Part shown: positions 19,842 through 29,818 of the stretch, in pieces
Layout of the letters: each line of letters opens with the position of its first letter
How positions within the stretch are numbered: the first letter of the stretch is position 1
Assembly: GCA_937931645.1 (NCBI GenBank)
Contig: CALHAR010000005.1
Location: forward strand, 62,001-126,000
Origin: an uncultured Alphaproteobacteria bacterium
GTDB taxonomy: Bacteria > Pseudomonadota > Alphaproteobacteria > Micavibrionales > Micavibrionaceae
Reading direction: 5' to 3'
Length of the DNA stretch: 64,000 nucleotides
Made by a program: the position numbers and the translations under genes
The notes under the pieces: generated by a model
Seen by the model: only the letters and a program-made list of their open reading frames with translations
The model's database searches: none
Told to the model about the DNA's origin: nothing

Positions 19842-22800
19842 TAAGCATTGATAAATCGAGGTTAGCACTACGTTTATATTCGCTAAATAAAGGTTCAAGC
19901 AATTTTGCTTGCGCACCGCGGTCACTAATCCATGCCTCAAGAACGCTGTCGCAACCAATACAACCAATATCACCTTTGGTTTTCTTGCGGCCTTGATTAA
20001 TTTCATTACCCATATCTTTTAAAATACGAACCGTTAATCCTGCCTGGCATGTATAAAGCTGGTCTACCACACCTTCCAACGCTTGGATCGACCATTCATT
20101 TTCGGTTGGTAAATGACGTGCTTTTTGGCGCATCCAATCCAAATGAAAGTAATTCCCCAGTTCGAAATACACACGCGCCGTAATCGGAATTTCAAATTTA
20201 TAATCCATTGATATACGAATAATGTCACACGCAGATCCTAAGATAGGCATTAAGGAGATATCATGAGCGAGTTTTTTAGGTAATCCATTTTCAACACCAC
20301 TATCTGTGATTTGCTTGATCTTATGAAGCAGAGCATCAGGTACGGCAATTTTCATTGATTCTTTAACCGCATTGATACCACCTTCAAAGGCTTGAATGTC
20401 ACGATTGATATTTAATTTACGGCCATAGCGTGTTAAGAACCAAGTTACAGCACGTTCAACCATCCGCGCTGTCTCAATCAGTGCCTTAAGTTGAACCATC
20501 GCAGGTACTTTACCGTCTAATTTTTCAATATTACTCCAAATATCGCGTAAACCAAACGCTTCACGGACTATAATATAAGCCTTAGCAACTTCTTCGGCAC
20601 TGACACCACAGTTATTCATACGATCCCGTATGAAGTCAGGACCCATACGGTTTACGATACCGTTGGCCAATGTGGTTGCAATAATTTCATTTCTTAAACG
20701 ATGATTTAAAATCTCTTTCCTATATTTATCGCTTAACTTTTTAGGGAAGTATCGCATCAAGCGCTCTTCCATTGCTTTTGTTTCCACAATATCACTATTC
20801 AACAACAGACCTGTATAGCAAATCTTTGCATAAGATTGCAGGACGCTTAGTTCTGGTTTGGTTAACCCTTTACCAACGCGACGACGACGTTCAATCTCAG
20901 ATTCTGTCGGCAGCTTTTCTAAGGATCGACTTAATCCAATTTTTTTCTTAAGAAAGTTAATCAGTTGTCCATGCGCTTCAATATTTGTTGCTCCTTGGAG
21001 CTCCATTAAGCTAATACCTTGCGCTTGTTGATAGTTACCACGAAGAACATGGTTGGAAACTGATTCTGTCATGGACTCCAAAAGTTTATTACGATTTTTT
21101 ATATCCATTTTATGCTTTGGTTTACGCATAACATCATTGAGCAATATCTTGATATTGACTTCATCATCGGAAGAAGCAACGCCGCCGGCATTGTCAATAT
21201 AATCGGCATTTAATGCGCCACCATTTTGTGCAAACTCAATACGCGATAATTGTGTTAAGGCCAAGTTTGCACCCTCACCAATGACTTTTGCGCGCAATTC
21301 AGGCGCATCAATACGAAGCGCATCACTGCCTTTGTCACCAACGTCTAAATTGGTCTCGGTTGTTGCTTTAACGTATGTTCCAATTCCGCCAAACCATAGA
21401 AGATCTGTCCGCGCTTTTAACATGGCACGGATAAGGTGGTTTGGTGAAATTTCATCTTCTTCTATATCGAACCGTTTCTTTATTTCTTCGGTAAGCTTGA
21501 GGCTTTTATCACTACGTAAGAAAATTCGGCCACCTTTGGATAGAAGTTTCTTATTATACTCGTCCCATCCTTTTACATTTTTAAATAAACGCTGGCGCTC
21601 TTTAAATGTTTTTGCAGGATCCGGATTGGGGTCGCAGAATATGTGGATATGGTTAAACGCACCAATCAAGCATATATGCTCAGATAGTAACATGCCGTTA
21701 CCAAAGACATCTCCCGCCATATCACCAACACCAACGACATCAAAATTTTGAGTTTGGGTGTCATGATTAAGCTCACGGAAATGGCGCTTCACAGACTCCC
21801 ACGCTCCGCGCGCTGTAATACCCATGACCTTATGATCGTACCCTGCCGAACCACCAGAGGCAAACGCATCACCAAGCCAAAAGTTATATTCTTCAGATAA
21901 GGCATTAGCAATATCTGAAAAAGTCGCCGTTCCTTTATCTGCGGCAACGACTAAATATGGATCTGCCTCATCATAATGAACAACATCCTCAGGATGTATA
22001 ATATCTGCGCCCTTGCGGTTATCTGTAATATCTAATAGTCCACGGATGAATATTTTATAACAAGAAATTCCTTCTTTTAAGTAAGCGTCACGGTCAGCAT
22101 TTGTTGGCGGATTTTTAACAACAAAGCCTCCTTTTGCCCCCATAGGAATAATAATGGCGTTCTTGACCTGTTGGGCTTTCATTAAACCTAAGACTTCGGT
22201 ACGGAAATCTTCATGGCGGTCAGACCACCTTAACCCCCCACGGGCAATTTTATCACCACGCAAATGTACCCCTTCAACCCGTGCGGAATAAACAAAAATT
22301 TCACGATAAGGTTTAGGTTTAGGTAAATCATTAATTAAGGAACTATCTAATTTAAATGATAAATATGTTTTTGGATTACCTTCTGCGTCTGTTTGGAAAA
22401 AATTTGTTCTTAATGTTGCGCATAGAATATTAACAATACTGCGGAATATACGATCATGGTCCAGAACATCTACTTTTTCTAAGAGAACGTATATCTTTTT
22501 AGTGCGTTCTTTTTTTGTTTTTTCAGATAGTTTTTTCTTCTTAGGGTTAAATAAATCTTTGAAGAAGAGAACTATTTCTTTGGCAATATTAGGATGGTTT
22601 GTGATGGCACTTTCCATATAGGGAAGACTGAACGCTGATCCTGTTTGACGTAAATAATGCGTAAAAGCTCGTAGAATTGCAATGTCTTGCCATGGCATTT
22701 CAGCATAAAGTGAGAGCATATTAAGACTGTCACTTTCAACCTCAACGTTCCAAGTTTTTTTGAAGACATCTTCGAAAGATTCTTTGGCTGATGCTATATT

Positions 22801-24669
22801 TATTTGTTTATTTTTTATATTAGGTTCAAGCAAAAAATCGTGAATCCAAATTTTACTATCGTAATTTGTTGGCTTTACCGCAGATGGAAGTTCGGTCACA
22901 ACATGAAGTCCCATATTTTCCATGATAGGCAGAACATCAGACAGGGCAAGAGGTGTTTTAGAATGGTATAGTTTCAACCTTGTTTCTATTTCACTGCCAT
23001 TTCTTTGTTCATAAAGCTCAATTTCAATATTATCGCCATCAATGATATTGCTGATTTTTTCGATATCTAACATCGCCTGAACGGGCGTGTATTGTTCACG
23101 GTAACTAATTGAAAAAGCATCTCCATACTTATGAATTAAATTAGCAGCTTGATCTGGTTCCTCTATGTGGTCTTCAATCGTATCACGCAATCTATCGGCC
23201 CAGTTACGACCAGCCTCTATTAGCTTTTGCTCTAATGCATCGCTATCTATTTTAGGTGGTTTTTTTAACGCGTTAATATCAATTAGAAACAGGACGCGTG
23301 ATAAAGGAGAGTCATCTTGTGATACTTTATGGTTGGAGCAAGTGCCTCCTAATGAAGTTTCAATTATGTTTTGTAATTTAAGGCGTAATTGTGTTTCGTA
23401 ACGTTCTTTCGGGACGTAAACCAAACAAGAAATATACCTACCAAATGTGTCGGGACGTATATAAAGCGCGATACGGGGTCTTTCTTGAAGGCTTAAAATG
23501 CTAATCGAATGTTCCAATAATAAATCATCAGACATTTGCAAAATTTCATCTCTTGGATATTTTTCTAAAATATGCCGAATGCCTTTATAATTATGCGATG
23601 CATTTTTAAATTTAGATTTTTTAACAACGTTCCCTGCCTTCATTCTTATATAAGGAATATTCATGACGCTGCGTGAATAAGTGACAGAAGTGAATAAACC
23701 AATAAATAAAATTTCACCAACAACTGTTCCTGCGCTGTTATATTTTTTAATGGATATGGCATCTAAAGGAACGCGGCGATGAACGGTGGAGCGTTTATTG
23801 ACCTTAGAAACCGTTAAGGGTTCCTGCTTCATGCGCAGCTCTTGCTGCTTTGTTGTTAAGCTTTTTTGTAAGCTATTAATGTAAACAGGCTGTACTTCAT
23901 CGGAGAGCAGACCAAGGCTAGATCCCTTTATCACTTTACTTTTAATGTTATTCTTGGTTTTAGAAAAAGAATATTCGCGATATCCTAACAATGTAAAATT
24001 ATCGTCATGTAGATAATCTAAAAAATGTTTATATTCTTGAATAACTGCGTTCGAATATTTGGGCGGTGCTGTTTCTAAAATGTCTTGCGAATCTTTTAAT
24101 TTTACTTTTATTTTTGCCCAATCCCTATTGGCAAGTTTAGTATCTGCAAGAATTTCTCTTAGCTGCTTTTCTAGTTTTTTGGCCTGTTGGGCGCTAATGG
24201 TACGGTTCAATTCAATATGAATATGTGATTGCCCGTTCGTTTTACCTTTTATAGGATTGGCAGAGGTTTTTGTGATGGTCCCCTTTTTATCACGAATAGT
24301 ATGAAGAACAGGGTGAATAAAGGCTGATATTTGATAGCCGTGATTAATAATTTCTGCCACAACAGAATCGACTAAAAACGCCATGTCATCATTGACAATA
24401 TCAATGATGGTACGTCCTGCATCCCACCCTTCAGTTTTACGCGTGGGGGTAAAAATTGAAATGGCTGGCCTACTACCAAACTTTCTTGATTGACTGAGCT
24501 GTAGGTGCTGCTGCGCTGTATAGGCTAAATTTTCTGGCGCCATTACTTCATACTCTTCTTTGGGAACATTCTTATAGAAAGTTTTAAAAAAGCTTTTATA
24601 GAGAGCAGAGTTCTTATTAGGGAGTTTTTTTGAGGTTTTAGTAGAAGAGGGGTGGGACATTGAAATCAT
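19801..24669 (-). CDS. gdhB: Large NAD-specific glutamate dehydrogenase (180-kDa class)
   Basis: A 1622-residue glutamate dehydrogenase of the large class known from Caulobacter, Pseudomonas and Streptomyces. A long N-terminal region with ACT-like regulatory segments (about 1-700) precedes the catalytic core. The core includes RGGLRWSDRHEDFRTEVLGL and the catalytic lysine segment MGAKGGFVVK near residue 845, and then the Rossmann region with VVGVGDMAGDVFGNG. A long C-terminal helical region follows. It oxidises glutamate to 2-oxoglutarate and ammonia with NAD and is usually catabolic. ATG codons occur at 24669 and 24660, with no strong ribosome site at either. Confidence 0.95.
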   Translation of the reverse strand: MISMSHPSSTKTSKKLPNKNSALYKSFFKTFYKNVPKEEYEVMAPENLAYTAQQHLQLSQSRKFGSRPAISIFTPTRKTEGWDAGRTIIDIVNDDMAFLVDSVVAEIINHGYQISAFIHPVLHTIRDKKGTITKTSANPIKGKTNGQSHIHIELNRTISAQQAKKLEKQLREILADTKLANRDWAKIKVKLKDSQDILETAPPKYSNAVIQEYKHFLDYLHDDNFTLLGYREYSFSKTKNNIKSKVIKGSSLGLLSDEVQPVYINSLQKSLTTKQQELRMKQEPLTVSKVNKRSTVHRRVPLDAISIKKYNSAGTVVGEILFIGLFTSVTYSRSVMNIPYIRMKAGNVVKKSKFKNASHNYKGIRHILEKYPRDEILQMSDDLLLEHSISILSLQERPRIALYIRPDTFGRYISCLVYVPKERYETQLRLKLQNIIETSLGGTCSNHKVSQDDSPLSRVLFLIDINALKKPPKIDSDALEQKLIEAGRNWADRLRDTIEDHIEEPDQAANLIHKYGDAFSISYREQYTPVQAMLDIEKISNIIDGDNIEIELYEQRNGSEIETRLKLYHSKTPLALSDVLPIMENMGLHVVTELPSAVKPTNYDSKIWIHDFLLEPNIKNKQINIASAKESFEDVFKKTWNVEVESDSLNMLSLYAEMPWQDIAILRAFTHYLRQTGSAFSLPYMESAITNHPNIAKEIVLFFKDLFNPKKKKLSEKTKKERTKKIYVLLEKVDVLDHDRIFRSIVNILCATLRTNFFQTDAEGNPKTYLSFKLDSSLINDLPKPKPYREIFVYSARVEGVHLRGDKIARGGLRWSDRHEDFRTEVLGLMKAQQVKNAIIIPMGAKGGFVVKNPPTNADRDAYLKEGISCYKIFIRGLLDITDNRKGADIIHPEDVVHYDEADPYLVVAADKGTATFSDIANALSEEYNFWLGDAFASGGSAGYDHKVMGITARGAWESVKRHFRELNHDTQTQNFDVVGVGDMAGDVFGNGMLLSEHICLIGAFNHIHIFCDPNPDPAKTFKERQRLFKNVKGWDEYNKKLLSKGGRIFLRSDKSLKLTEEIKKRFDIEEDEISPNHLIRAMLKARTDLLWFGGIGTYVKATTETNLDVGDKGSDALRIDAPELRAKVIGEGANLALTQLSRIEFAQNGGALNADYIDNAGGVASSDDEVNIKILLNDVMRKPKHKMDIKNRNKLLESMTESVSNHVLRGNYQQAQGISLMELQGATNIEAHGQLINFLKKKIGLSRSLEKLPTESEIERRRRVGKGLTKPELSVLQSYAKICYTGLLLNSDIVETKAMEERLMRYFPKKLSDKYRKEILNHRLRNEIIATTLANGIVNRMGPDFIRDRMNNCGVSAEEVAKAYIIVREAFGLRDIWSNIEKLDGKVPAMVQLKALIETARMVERAVTWFLTRYGRKLNINRDIQAFEGGINAVKESMKIAVPDALLHKIKQITDSGVENGLPKKLAHDISLMPILGSACDIIRISMDYKFEIPITARVYFELGNYFHLDWMRQKARHLPTENEWSIQALEGVVDQLYTCQAGLTVRILKDMGNEINQGRKKTKGDIGCIGCDSVLEAWISDRGAQAKLLEPLFSEYKRSANLDLSMLIIAEQRLRNLYGG

Positions 24670-24805
24670 CCGTTATAGTGAGAAATTGGTTATACTTAAA
24701 TGCATGATAGAATTTTCTGCAAGTTAAGTTTACTCTTTTCAAACAAGTATGTAACCCCTATCTTTATTAGGTGACTGAATTTTAAATGACATAAAGGAAT
24801 AAACT

Positions 24806-25279
24806 ATGAATTTAACTAAGGAAAAACTATGCAAAATAACTCGTTGGGGCTTATCGTTATTTATCCCTTTTATTTTTCTACAATCATTGGTTTTTAAATT
24901 TACAGACGCGCCTGAAACACAGCATATTTTTGGCACTTTGGATCAATGGGCTGCCGATGTTCTTGGTTTTGAAGGGGTATTTTTAGCACCAGGTATCTTT
25001 AACCAGTATGTTGTTGGCTCTACAGAGTTGGTAGCGTCTGTTTTATTGTTGGCTGGTCTTTTCACACGGTTTAAATGGTTAAACCCTGTAGGCGCTCTTA
25101 TTGCGTTAGGTGTGATTAGCGGCGCTATCTTTTTCCATCTCTTCACACCATTAGGTATAGATGTTCAAGGTGATGGAGGTGCCTTATTTGGTACGGCGGT
25201 CGCTATATGGATTGCATCTCTTATTCTTGTTTATAAAGGCCGTGCAGAGCTTTGTTCTCTTATTTGTAAGAAAGCATAA
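24806..25279 (+). CDS. DoxX-like four-helix membrane protein
   Basis: A 157-residue membrane protein with about four helices. ATAAAGGAATAAACT precedes the ATG at 24806. The residues GSTELVASVLLLAGLFTRF and a final helix before a short cytoplasmic tail with two cysteines match the DoxX/SURF4-like superfamily. Members are tied to quinone or thiol redox in some organisms, but this protein has no assigned reaction. It stands alone between the divergent glutamate dehydrogenase gene and the convergent AMIN-domain gene. Confidence 0.7.
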   Translation: MNLTKEKLCKITRWGLSLFIPFIFLQSLVFKFTDAPETQHIFGTLDQWAADVLGFEGVFLAPGIFNQYVVGSTELVASVLLLAGLFTRFKWLNPVGALIALGVISGAIFFHLFTPLGIDVQGDGGALFGTAVAIWIASLILVYKGRAELCSLICKKA

Positions 25280-25290
25280 TGGAGCGCGCG

Positions 25291-26259
25291 TTACGCGCCA
25301 CTTAAATCTATGACCAGGCGACGAGAGCCGCCTGAGTTTCCTTTAAGATCATCCTTATAAGTGACTTTTGCGTTACGTTTAAGTTGCAAGATAAGGATAT
25401 GACCATCCCCCGCCGTTTCTACTGTGTAAGACGAAACAAAGTTAGACTTTGCAAGGGTTTTGGCTTTGCTTGCACTCCATACGGCATTAGGCAGCTCTAT
25501 AACGGCTATCTTCTCATTATTGTCGATATCAACGTTAAAGCTGGTCTTGCTACTAACATCCATCACAATACGCGTTCTATTTGGGTGTTCCCCTATACGA
25601 ACGTCAAATATGTTTGCCGCTCCACCTGCCACGTTCGGTGGTATTTTCTTTTGATATGTTTTCTTTGGAGCGGGGGCTGTTTTAGGAGTCGGGGCTGCTG
25701 CTTGTTTTCTTGCTGGGCTTGGTCTGTTTCTACCGTTTGATGCTGCGCCCACACCGCCTACACTGGGTGAGGGTATTGTTCTGTTTGTAGCGGCTGAGAC
25801 CCCTGAACCACCAGATGAGCTGCCGTTGCCGTTATTAAGCGCTTTTAATTCTCGTACTAACTTTTGTATTTCGCTTTCTAAAGCTGTCAATCTGCTAATA
25901 GAAGGTTGGACTTGATCAAACTCATTTCGCATATCCTGGACGGCGCGCTCTAGGCGATCCATACGCTCGGTTGGGCTTCGCAAGCTTTTACCAAACATAT
26001 TTTTGGGATTAAATTTGCGCTTTTTAGGCTTTCTTTGGTCGATATAAGATATCTCGTCCTCTAACGCGTCTGCAGAGTCGGCAAGATCATTAGCATCTTT
26101 TGAATCACTGCTGCCCCAGCTGGGTAGGGTGGGGAGGCTTGGTAAATTCAATCCACAGCCACTAAGCAGTAAAAGAGGGCATAAGAGGGCTATGCATGAA
26201 AGCCGTTTTAAAGACAAGCACGTGCGGGTTAAGTTTACATATTTTGTATTTTCGGTCAT
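25291..26259 (-). CDS. AMIN-domain lipoprotein with coiled coil
   Basis: A 322-residue predicted lipoprotein. The lipobox LLSGC places the lipidated Cys at residue 35 when the ATG at 26259 is used; ATG 26289 and TTG 26346 are open upstream alternatives. A charged region (about 50-85) leads into a coiled-coil stretch (about 90-140, TERMDRLERAVQDMRNEFDQ), then a Gly/Ser- and Pro/Ala-rich linker. The C-terminal domain (about 215-320), with NRTRIVMDVSSKTSFNV and LQLKRNAKVTY, looks like an AMIN domain, which targets envelope proteins to peptidoglycan. No amidase domain is present. A structural envelope role is inferred. Confidence 0.7.
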   Translation of the reverse strand: MTENTKYVNLTRTCLSLKRLSCIALLCPLLLLSGCGLNLPSLPTLPSWGSSDSKDANDLADSADALEDEISYIDQRKPKKRKFNPKNMFGKSLRSPTERMDRLERAVQDMRNEFDQVQPSISRLTALESEIQKLVRELKALNNGNGSSSGGSGVSAATNRTIPSPSVGGVGAASNGRNRPSPARKQAAAPTPKTAPAPKKTYQKKIPPNVAGGAANIFDVRIGEHPNRTRIVMDVSSKTSFNVDIDNNEKIAVIELPNAVWSASKAKTLAKSNFVSSYTVETAGDGHILILQLKRNAKVTYKDDLKGNSGGSRRLVIDLSGA

Positions 26260-26345
26260 ATATAGCCAGACTGAAAAGATTGATACCATTTGAAAGCCTA
26301 GAGATTTAAGTAGAGATGGGCAATATAGGCTTGATTTCTTTATCA

Positions 26346-26394
26346 AGTTTTCAACAGTTACTTTATAAGTTATGCACAGAGTTATAAGTTTTCA
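26346..26394. other. Repeat-rich AT segment with a DnaA-box-like sequence
   Basis: The gap between the AMIN gene and the thioredoxin gene contains TTATGCACA (26370-26378), which fits TTATNCACA. Direct repeats flank it: AGTTTTCA at 26346-26353 and 26387-26394, and TTATAAGTT starting near 26364 and 26382. It could be a DnaA-regulated promoter region. Origin function is not supported by one box. Confidence 0.25.
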
Positions 26395-26422
26395 GCTTTA
26401 TAAAAAGAGATAAAAAGTGAAA

Positions 26423-26929
26423 TTAATCTTCGTATCTATAGCGCCCCCAGTCGTTTTTCGCCCCTGTAATCTTTTCTGATAGGGTGAGTTGTAGGTCTAT
26501 GATGTACGTCTCGGGCAGTTTTATTGTTTCGTAAATATTTTTTGAAATAACTTGGTTGGGATCAAGTCCAACAATAAAATTCTCTGGGATATTTCTTTTT
26601 GTTTTTGTTAAAAAACGCTGAATATCGTCTGGCTTATCTTGGACCGCGATGGCAATAACAGTCATTTCTTCAGACTGCGTTTGCGCCAAGTCAATCAGGT
26701 CGGGCAGCTCCTCTAAGCAGGGCGCGCACCATGTTGCCCAGAAATGTAATAAAACAACGCGCCCCTGAAAATCATATAAAGCATGTTTAGTTTCTGTTAT
26801 ATCGTTAAATTCAAAATTAGGGACTTTTTCAAGAGCGCTAGTCCGTTTGATGGGCTTTGTATCTGAAAAATAAGTCCATAGAGCTGTGGCTATGATAATT
26901 GCCAATAGGGTTAAAATATTTTTTGTCAT
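26423..26929 (-). CDS. TlpA/ResA-like thioredoxin for cytochrome c maturation
   Basis: A 168-residue membrane-anchored thioredoxin. An N-terminal helix (about 4-21) is followed by the redoxin fold with active site WATWCAPC (Cys68, Cys71). I start it at the ATG at 26929, which overlaps the ccsA stop as ATGA. Its place directly behind ccsA points to a ResA/CcmG-type role, reducing the heme-binding cysteines of apocytochrome c before ligation. The ResA-specific glutamate cannot be assigned from sequence alone. Confidence 0.85.
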   Translation of the reverse strand: MTKNILTLLAIIIATALWTYFSDTKPIKRTSALEKVPNFEFNDITETKHALYDFQGRVVLLHFWATWCAPCLEELPDLIDLAQTQSEEMTVIAIAVQDKPDDIQRFLTKTKRNIPENFIVGLDPNQVISKNIYETIKLPETYIIDLQLTLSEKITGAKNDWGRYRYED

Positions 26930-28638
26930 GATGTGATGGCTTTCTGTCGTCCAAAAAACCATAATCCGCTAATGATAAGAAACTCTATAAGGCAAAATAA
27001 AGTGATACCGAAGGCAACGCCACTAATAAATCCATAGGAATGTAGCCCGACGCTTAACAGATTGACCCCAAACCAGGCGATAACGACGATAATAGATAAG
27101 AACGCCGCCCCAACCATAAAGCCCGTTTCGTTGATATGCTTGCTGATTTTTCCATGTAACAACCAAATAAGCCATAAAACAATCAGTAGGGCGCCATTTT
27201 CTTTTGGGTCCCATCCCCAAAAACGTCCCCATGATTGGTCTGCCCAGATACCGCCCAATATTGTGCCGATAGTTGTGAAGAGCAAAGATATAATGATCAA
27301 GGTTTTGACGGCTGTTTTTAATTGTTTCAATAAATTTTTTTTAATAGGTGATACTAATTTTACGACCAAATAATAATGCGCAATAATAGATGTTATAAAA
27401 CAAACGGCGTATCCAATGGTGATGCATATAACGTGAGTAAGTAGCCAAAAATTTGTATTTAAAACCGCAACCAGTGTATTCATTGTGTCATCGCCGGCAA
27501 AACTTTTTGCTGTTATCAAAAGCAATCCGCCCAATATGCTTCCCAATAATAAGCCCGTTTGGTCTTTGTACTTTCTCTCTAATAATAGACAGCCCAATAC
27601 GCAAATAAAGGAGACAAATATAATTGACTCGTAAAGTGTACCAACGGGCGGACGCTCTAAAATATAGATGCGTAAGCCAATATCTAAACCATTGGCAATA
27701 ACGCCAAGTATAAGGGTAGAAAATGCGAGGCTATTAAGACGCACTTTAGACGTAAATTTATCTATGACTATTAATGAAAAACTAAATGCGTATAACCCGC
27801 CTGCAATAAGTAGAAGTTTTAATAAATTATATAAATATTCTGTCTTTAACCTTGTTGTTACGAGCGTGGAGGGCAGGGCTGATACGGTTTGATCCCACGC
27901 TTCTTGATTATAATCACGATAGGCGTTGGCTAATGCTGACCATTGGCTTAAATAGGCTAGGCTTGCATCGTTGGTATTATTTTCTTTTAAAGCTTCCCAA
28001 GGTGCAATCCATTCTCCGCTCATGTTCTCCCATGTTGGTGGTATGATACGGAAGTAAGTATTATTAAAGCCACCTGCTTCGATTAACTTTAATATTTTTG
28101 GCGAACCTTCGTTATTTTTTAAGTTTAAATAAGTTTGGTTTTCTACGGTTTCTATATTGAGAGGGAGTAGTGCCGTTAAGGCACGTAATAACTGCGCGTA
28201 AATATTCGCCTTATTATGCAGACTAATTAAGCTTTGTTGTTCTGGTGTGAATTTTTCGACATTTGATTTTAAAAGATCATCAATTAACGCCTTCTTTTTA
28301 TTTAAAGCCTCTGTAACGTCTACATAAGAGTAAAATTTCTTTTCGCTTAAGCCATATTGTTTGAAGTTTCTTATTTTGAAAGTAGGACGAAGCGCCGCTT
28401 GATCGGGTGCAAATAAAACTTCTGCTAACCATTGATTGGCAGATTGATTGTTTATACTCGTTTGACCAGATAATTTTTTTAGATGGATGCGCGCAAAACT
28501 ATCTATTGGCTTTAACCGTCCTTCATGCAGGATAGGTAGTTGCGCCCACTGCCCCAGATCCAAATTTTCCTCCGCCATAGCAGCAGAAGGAAGCAGCATA
28601 AAAAGAACCAGTAATACGCCTAAAGTTTTTCTAAACAT
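26926..28638 (-). CDS. ccsA: System II cytochrome c biogenesis protein CcsA (ResC-like)
   Basis: A 570-residue heme-handling membrane protein. A signal sequence (about 1-22) is followed by a long periplasmic region starting LPILHEGRLKPIDSFARIHLK, as in long or fused CcsA proteins, then about eight membrane helices from residue 275. The heme-binding tryptophan-rich motif WGRFWGWDPKENGALLIVL is near residue 470. With ResB it forms the heme-export and cytochrome c ligation complex. Its start overlaps the resB stop by eight bases. Confidence 0.92.
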   Translation of the reverse strand: MFRKTLGVLLVLFMLLPSAAMAEENLDLGQWAQLPILHEGRLKPIDSFARIHLKKLSGQTSINNQSANQWLAEVLFAPDQAALRPTFKIRNFKQYGLSEKKFYSYVDVTEALNKKKALIDDLLKSNVEKFTPEQQSLISLHNKANIYAQLLRALTALLPLNIETVENQTYLNLKNNEGSPKILKLIEAGGFNNTYFRIIPPTWENMSGEWIAPWEALKENNTNDASLAYLSQWSALANAYRDYNQEAWDQTVSALPSTLVTTRLKTEYLYNLLKLLLIAGGLYAFSFSLIVIDKFTSKVRLNSLAFSTLILGVIANGLDIGLRIYILERPPVGTLYESIIFVSFICVLGCLLLERKYKDQTGLLLGSILGGLLLITAKSFAGDDTMNTLVAVLNTNFWLLTHVICITIGYAVCFITSIIAHYYLVVKLVSPIKKNLLKQLKTAVKTLIIISLLFTTIGTILGGIWADQSWGRFWGWDPKENGALLIVLWLIWLLHGKISKHINETGFMVGAAFLSIIVVIAWFGVNLLSVGLHSYGFISGVAFGITLFCLIEFLIISGLWFFGRQKAITS

Positions 28639-29734
28639 TTCTCACCTTCTGTGATTGCAGGCGAATAAATAAATGCGTTAGCAGCCCTAAGAAAATGATG
28701 AATGTTGAAATATAAGGAAAGGCACGCCCTGTATTTTGTACAACACTTAAAACAGTTACCTCTACGTCTGGACGCTGTTCGAAGGAGGACTGAAAAAATG
28801 TATATCCTTTATACCGCAAGGGTTTATTCATACTAATCGTTGCAGGCCAAGAGATACCGCCATCGCGTATAATAAGGTCAGATTCATATTCCCGCGCTTT
28901 ATTGGTGCCTGGATAATCTATTTTTCTGAAATCTTTTAAGGTAATAGAAAAAGGAAGTGTTTGTTCTTTTCTTTTTAGACTGATTTCTGTTTCATTTATC
29001 TTTGGGTTTTTTGGAATGTCTTCCATGATGATATAGGTGCCAGAATTTTTATCATTCTTGAGGTCAGTTATACTTAAAATTGCGCCAGAAAAATTCGCTT
29101 CTTTTTGCTTCTCATCAGGCAAGGGGTATAACTCCATATTAATCGCTAACCCTTGTAAGTTCTGATATATACCCGATGGCGCGCGCGCACCGCAATTATC
29201 ACATTTTTCTAATATTTTTATTTTTAGATCACCGAGTTTTATTTCATCATCTTTGTGAAGGTCATGAAAGTTGTGTGTTTGAAGAGTGCCGTTTTCATTT
29301 TTAAAGTCTAAAACGCGGTCATAATAATGTGACACAGCATGAACCTTGCTCCCTTCGGGGATAATCATAAATCCTTCTTTGCTTGATAGGGCGGTGATAA
29401 TACCGCCCAATAATAAAAGTAAAATACCTAAATGCGTTAAGATAGTTCCTGCCTTTTTCCTATTCCATGGGCTGTAAAATATAAACTTCACGGTGAGGGC
29501 AATGAAGATAATTCCTATTGTTGTTAAGCCGCCGGGAGTCGGGAGAGGACCCAGCCACAAAATGATAGAACTGAAATATTTGCTCGTTGCTTCATAGAGG
29601 CCTAGTTCTTTCTGGCTAATGGTACCCATAACAACCAAGAACATCAGCCACGGTAGGCTGTAAAACAAAATATCAGGCTTGGAAAAGAGCAAACCTATTT
29701 TGCGGCATTTTTGTATCAATGGGTGTAAAGACAT
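28631..29734 (-). CDS. resB: System II cytochrome c biogenesis protein ResB
   Basis: A 367-residue membrane protein with the ResB plan: three N-terminal helices (about 22-115, including LVVMGTISQKELGLY), a large periplasmic domain, and a final helix (about 340-358). The periplasmic domain has a CDNC pair (KCDNCGARAPSG) and the conserved late segment GYTFFQSSFEQ. It forms the System II synthetase with CcsA. The resB-ccsA-thioredoxin order is a compact ResABC-like operon on the minus strand, downstream of rimK. Confidence 0.9.
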   Translation of the reverse strand: MSLHPLIQKCRKIGLLFSKPDILFYSLPWLMFLVVMGTISQKELGLYEATSKYFSSIILWLGPLPTPGGLTTIGIIFIALTVKFIFYSPWNRKKAGTILTHLGILLLLLGGIITALSSKEGFMIIPEGSKVHAVSHYYDRVLDFKNENGTLQTHNFHDLHKDDEIKLGDLKIKILEKCDNCGARAPSGIYQNLQGLAINMELYPLPDEKQKEANFSGAILSITDLKNDKNSGTYIIMEDIPKNPKINETEISLKRKEQTLPFSITLKDFRKIDYPGTNKAREYESDLIIRDGGISWPATISMNKPLRYKGYTFFQSSFEQRPDVEVTVLSVVQNTGRAFPYISTFIIFLGLLTHLFIRLQSQKVRNV

Positions 29735-29818
29735 GTCCGCTATTTAAAACGAAATGGCGGTGACTTCAATCATAATCGAATAATATGTGAGTCTCGGCTA
29801 TCGGTTTGCCTTATGGGC

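Noticed and set aside
21281-21751. 156-codon open frame antisense to the glutamate dehydrogenase gene
   Set aside because: Shadow of the conserved catalytic core; no ribosome site or family resemblance.
25286-25298. GCGCG-TTA-CGCGC stem at the junction of the DoxX-like and AMIN genes
   Set aside because: Short stem partly in coding sequence with no T-run; support for a terminator is too weak.
26330-26347. TTGAT...ATCAA palindrome resembling an FNR site
   Set aside because: The half-sites are six bases apart, whereas FNR sites need four.
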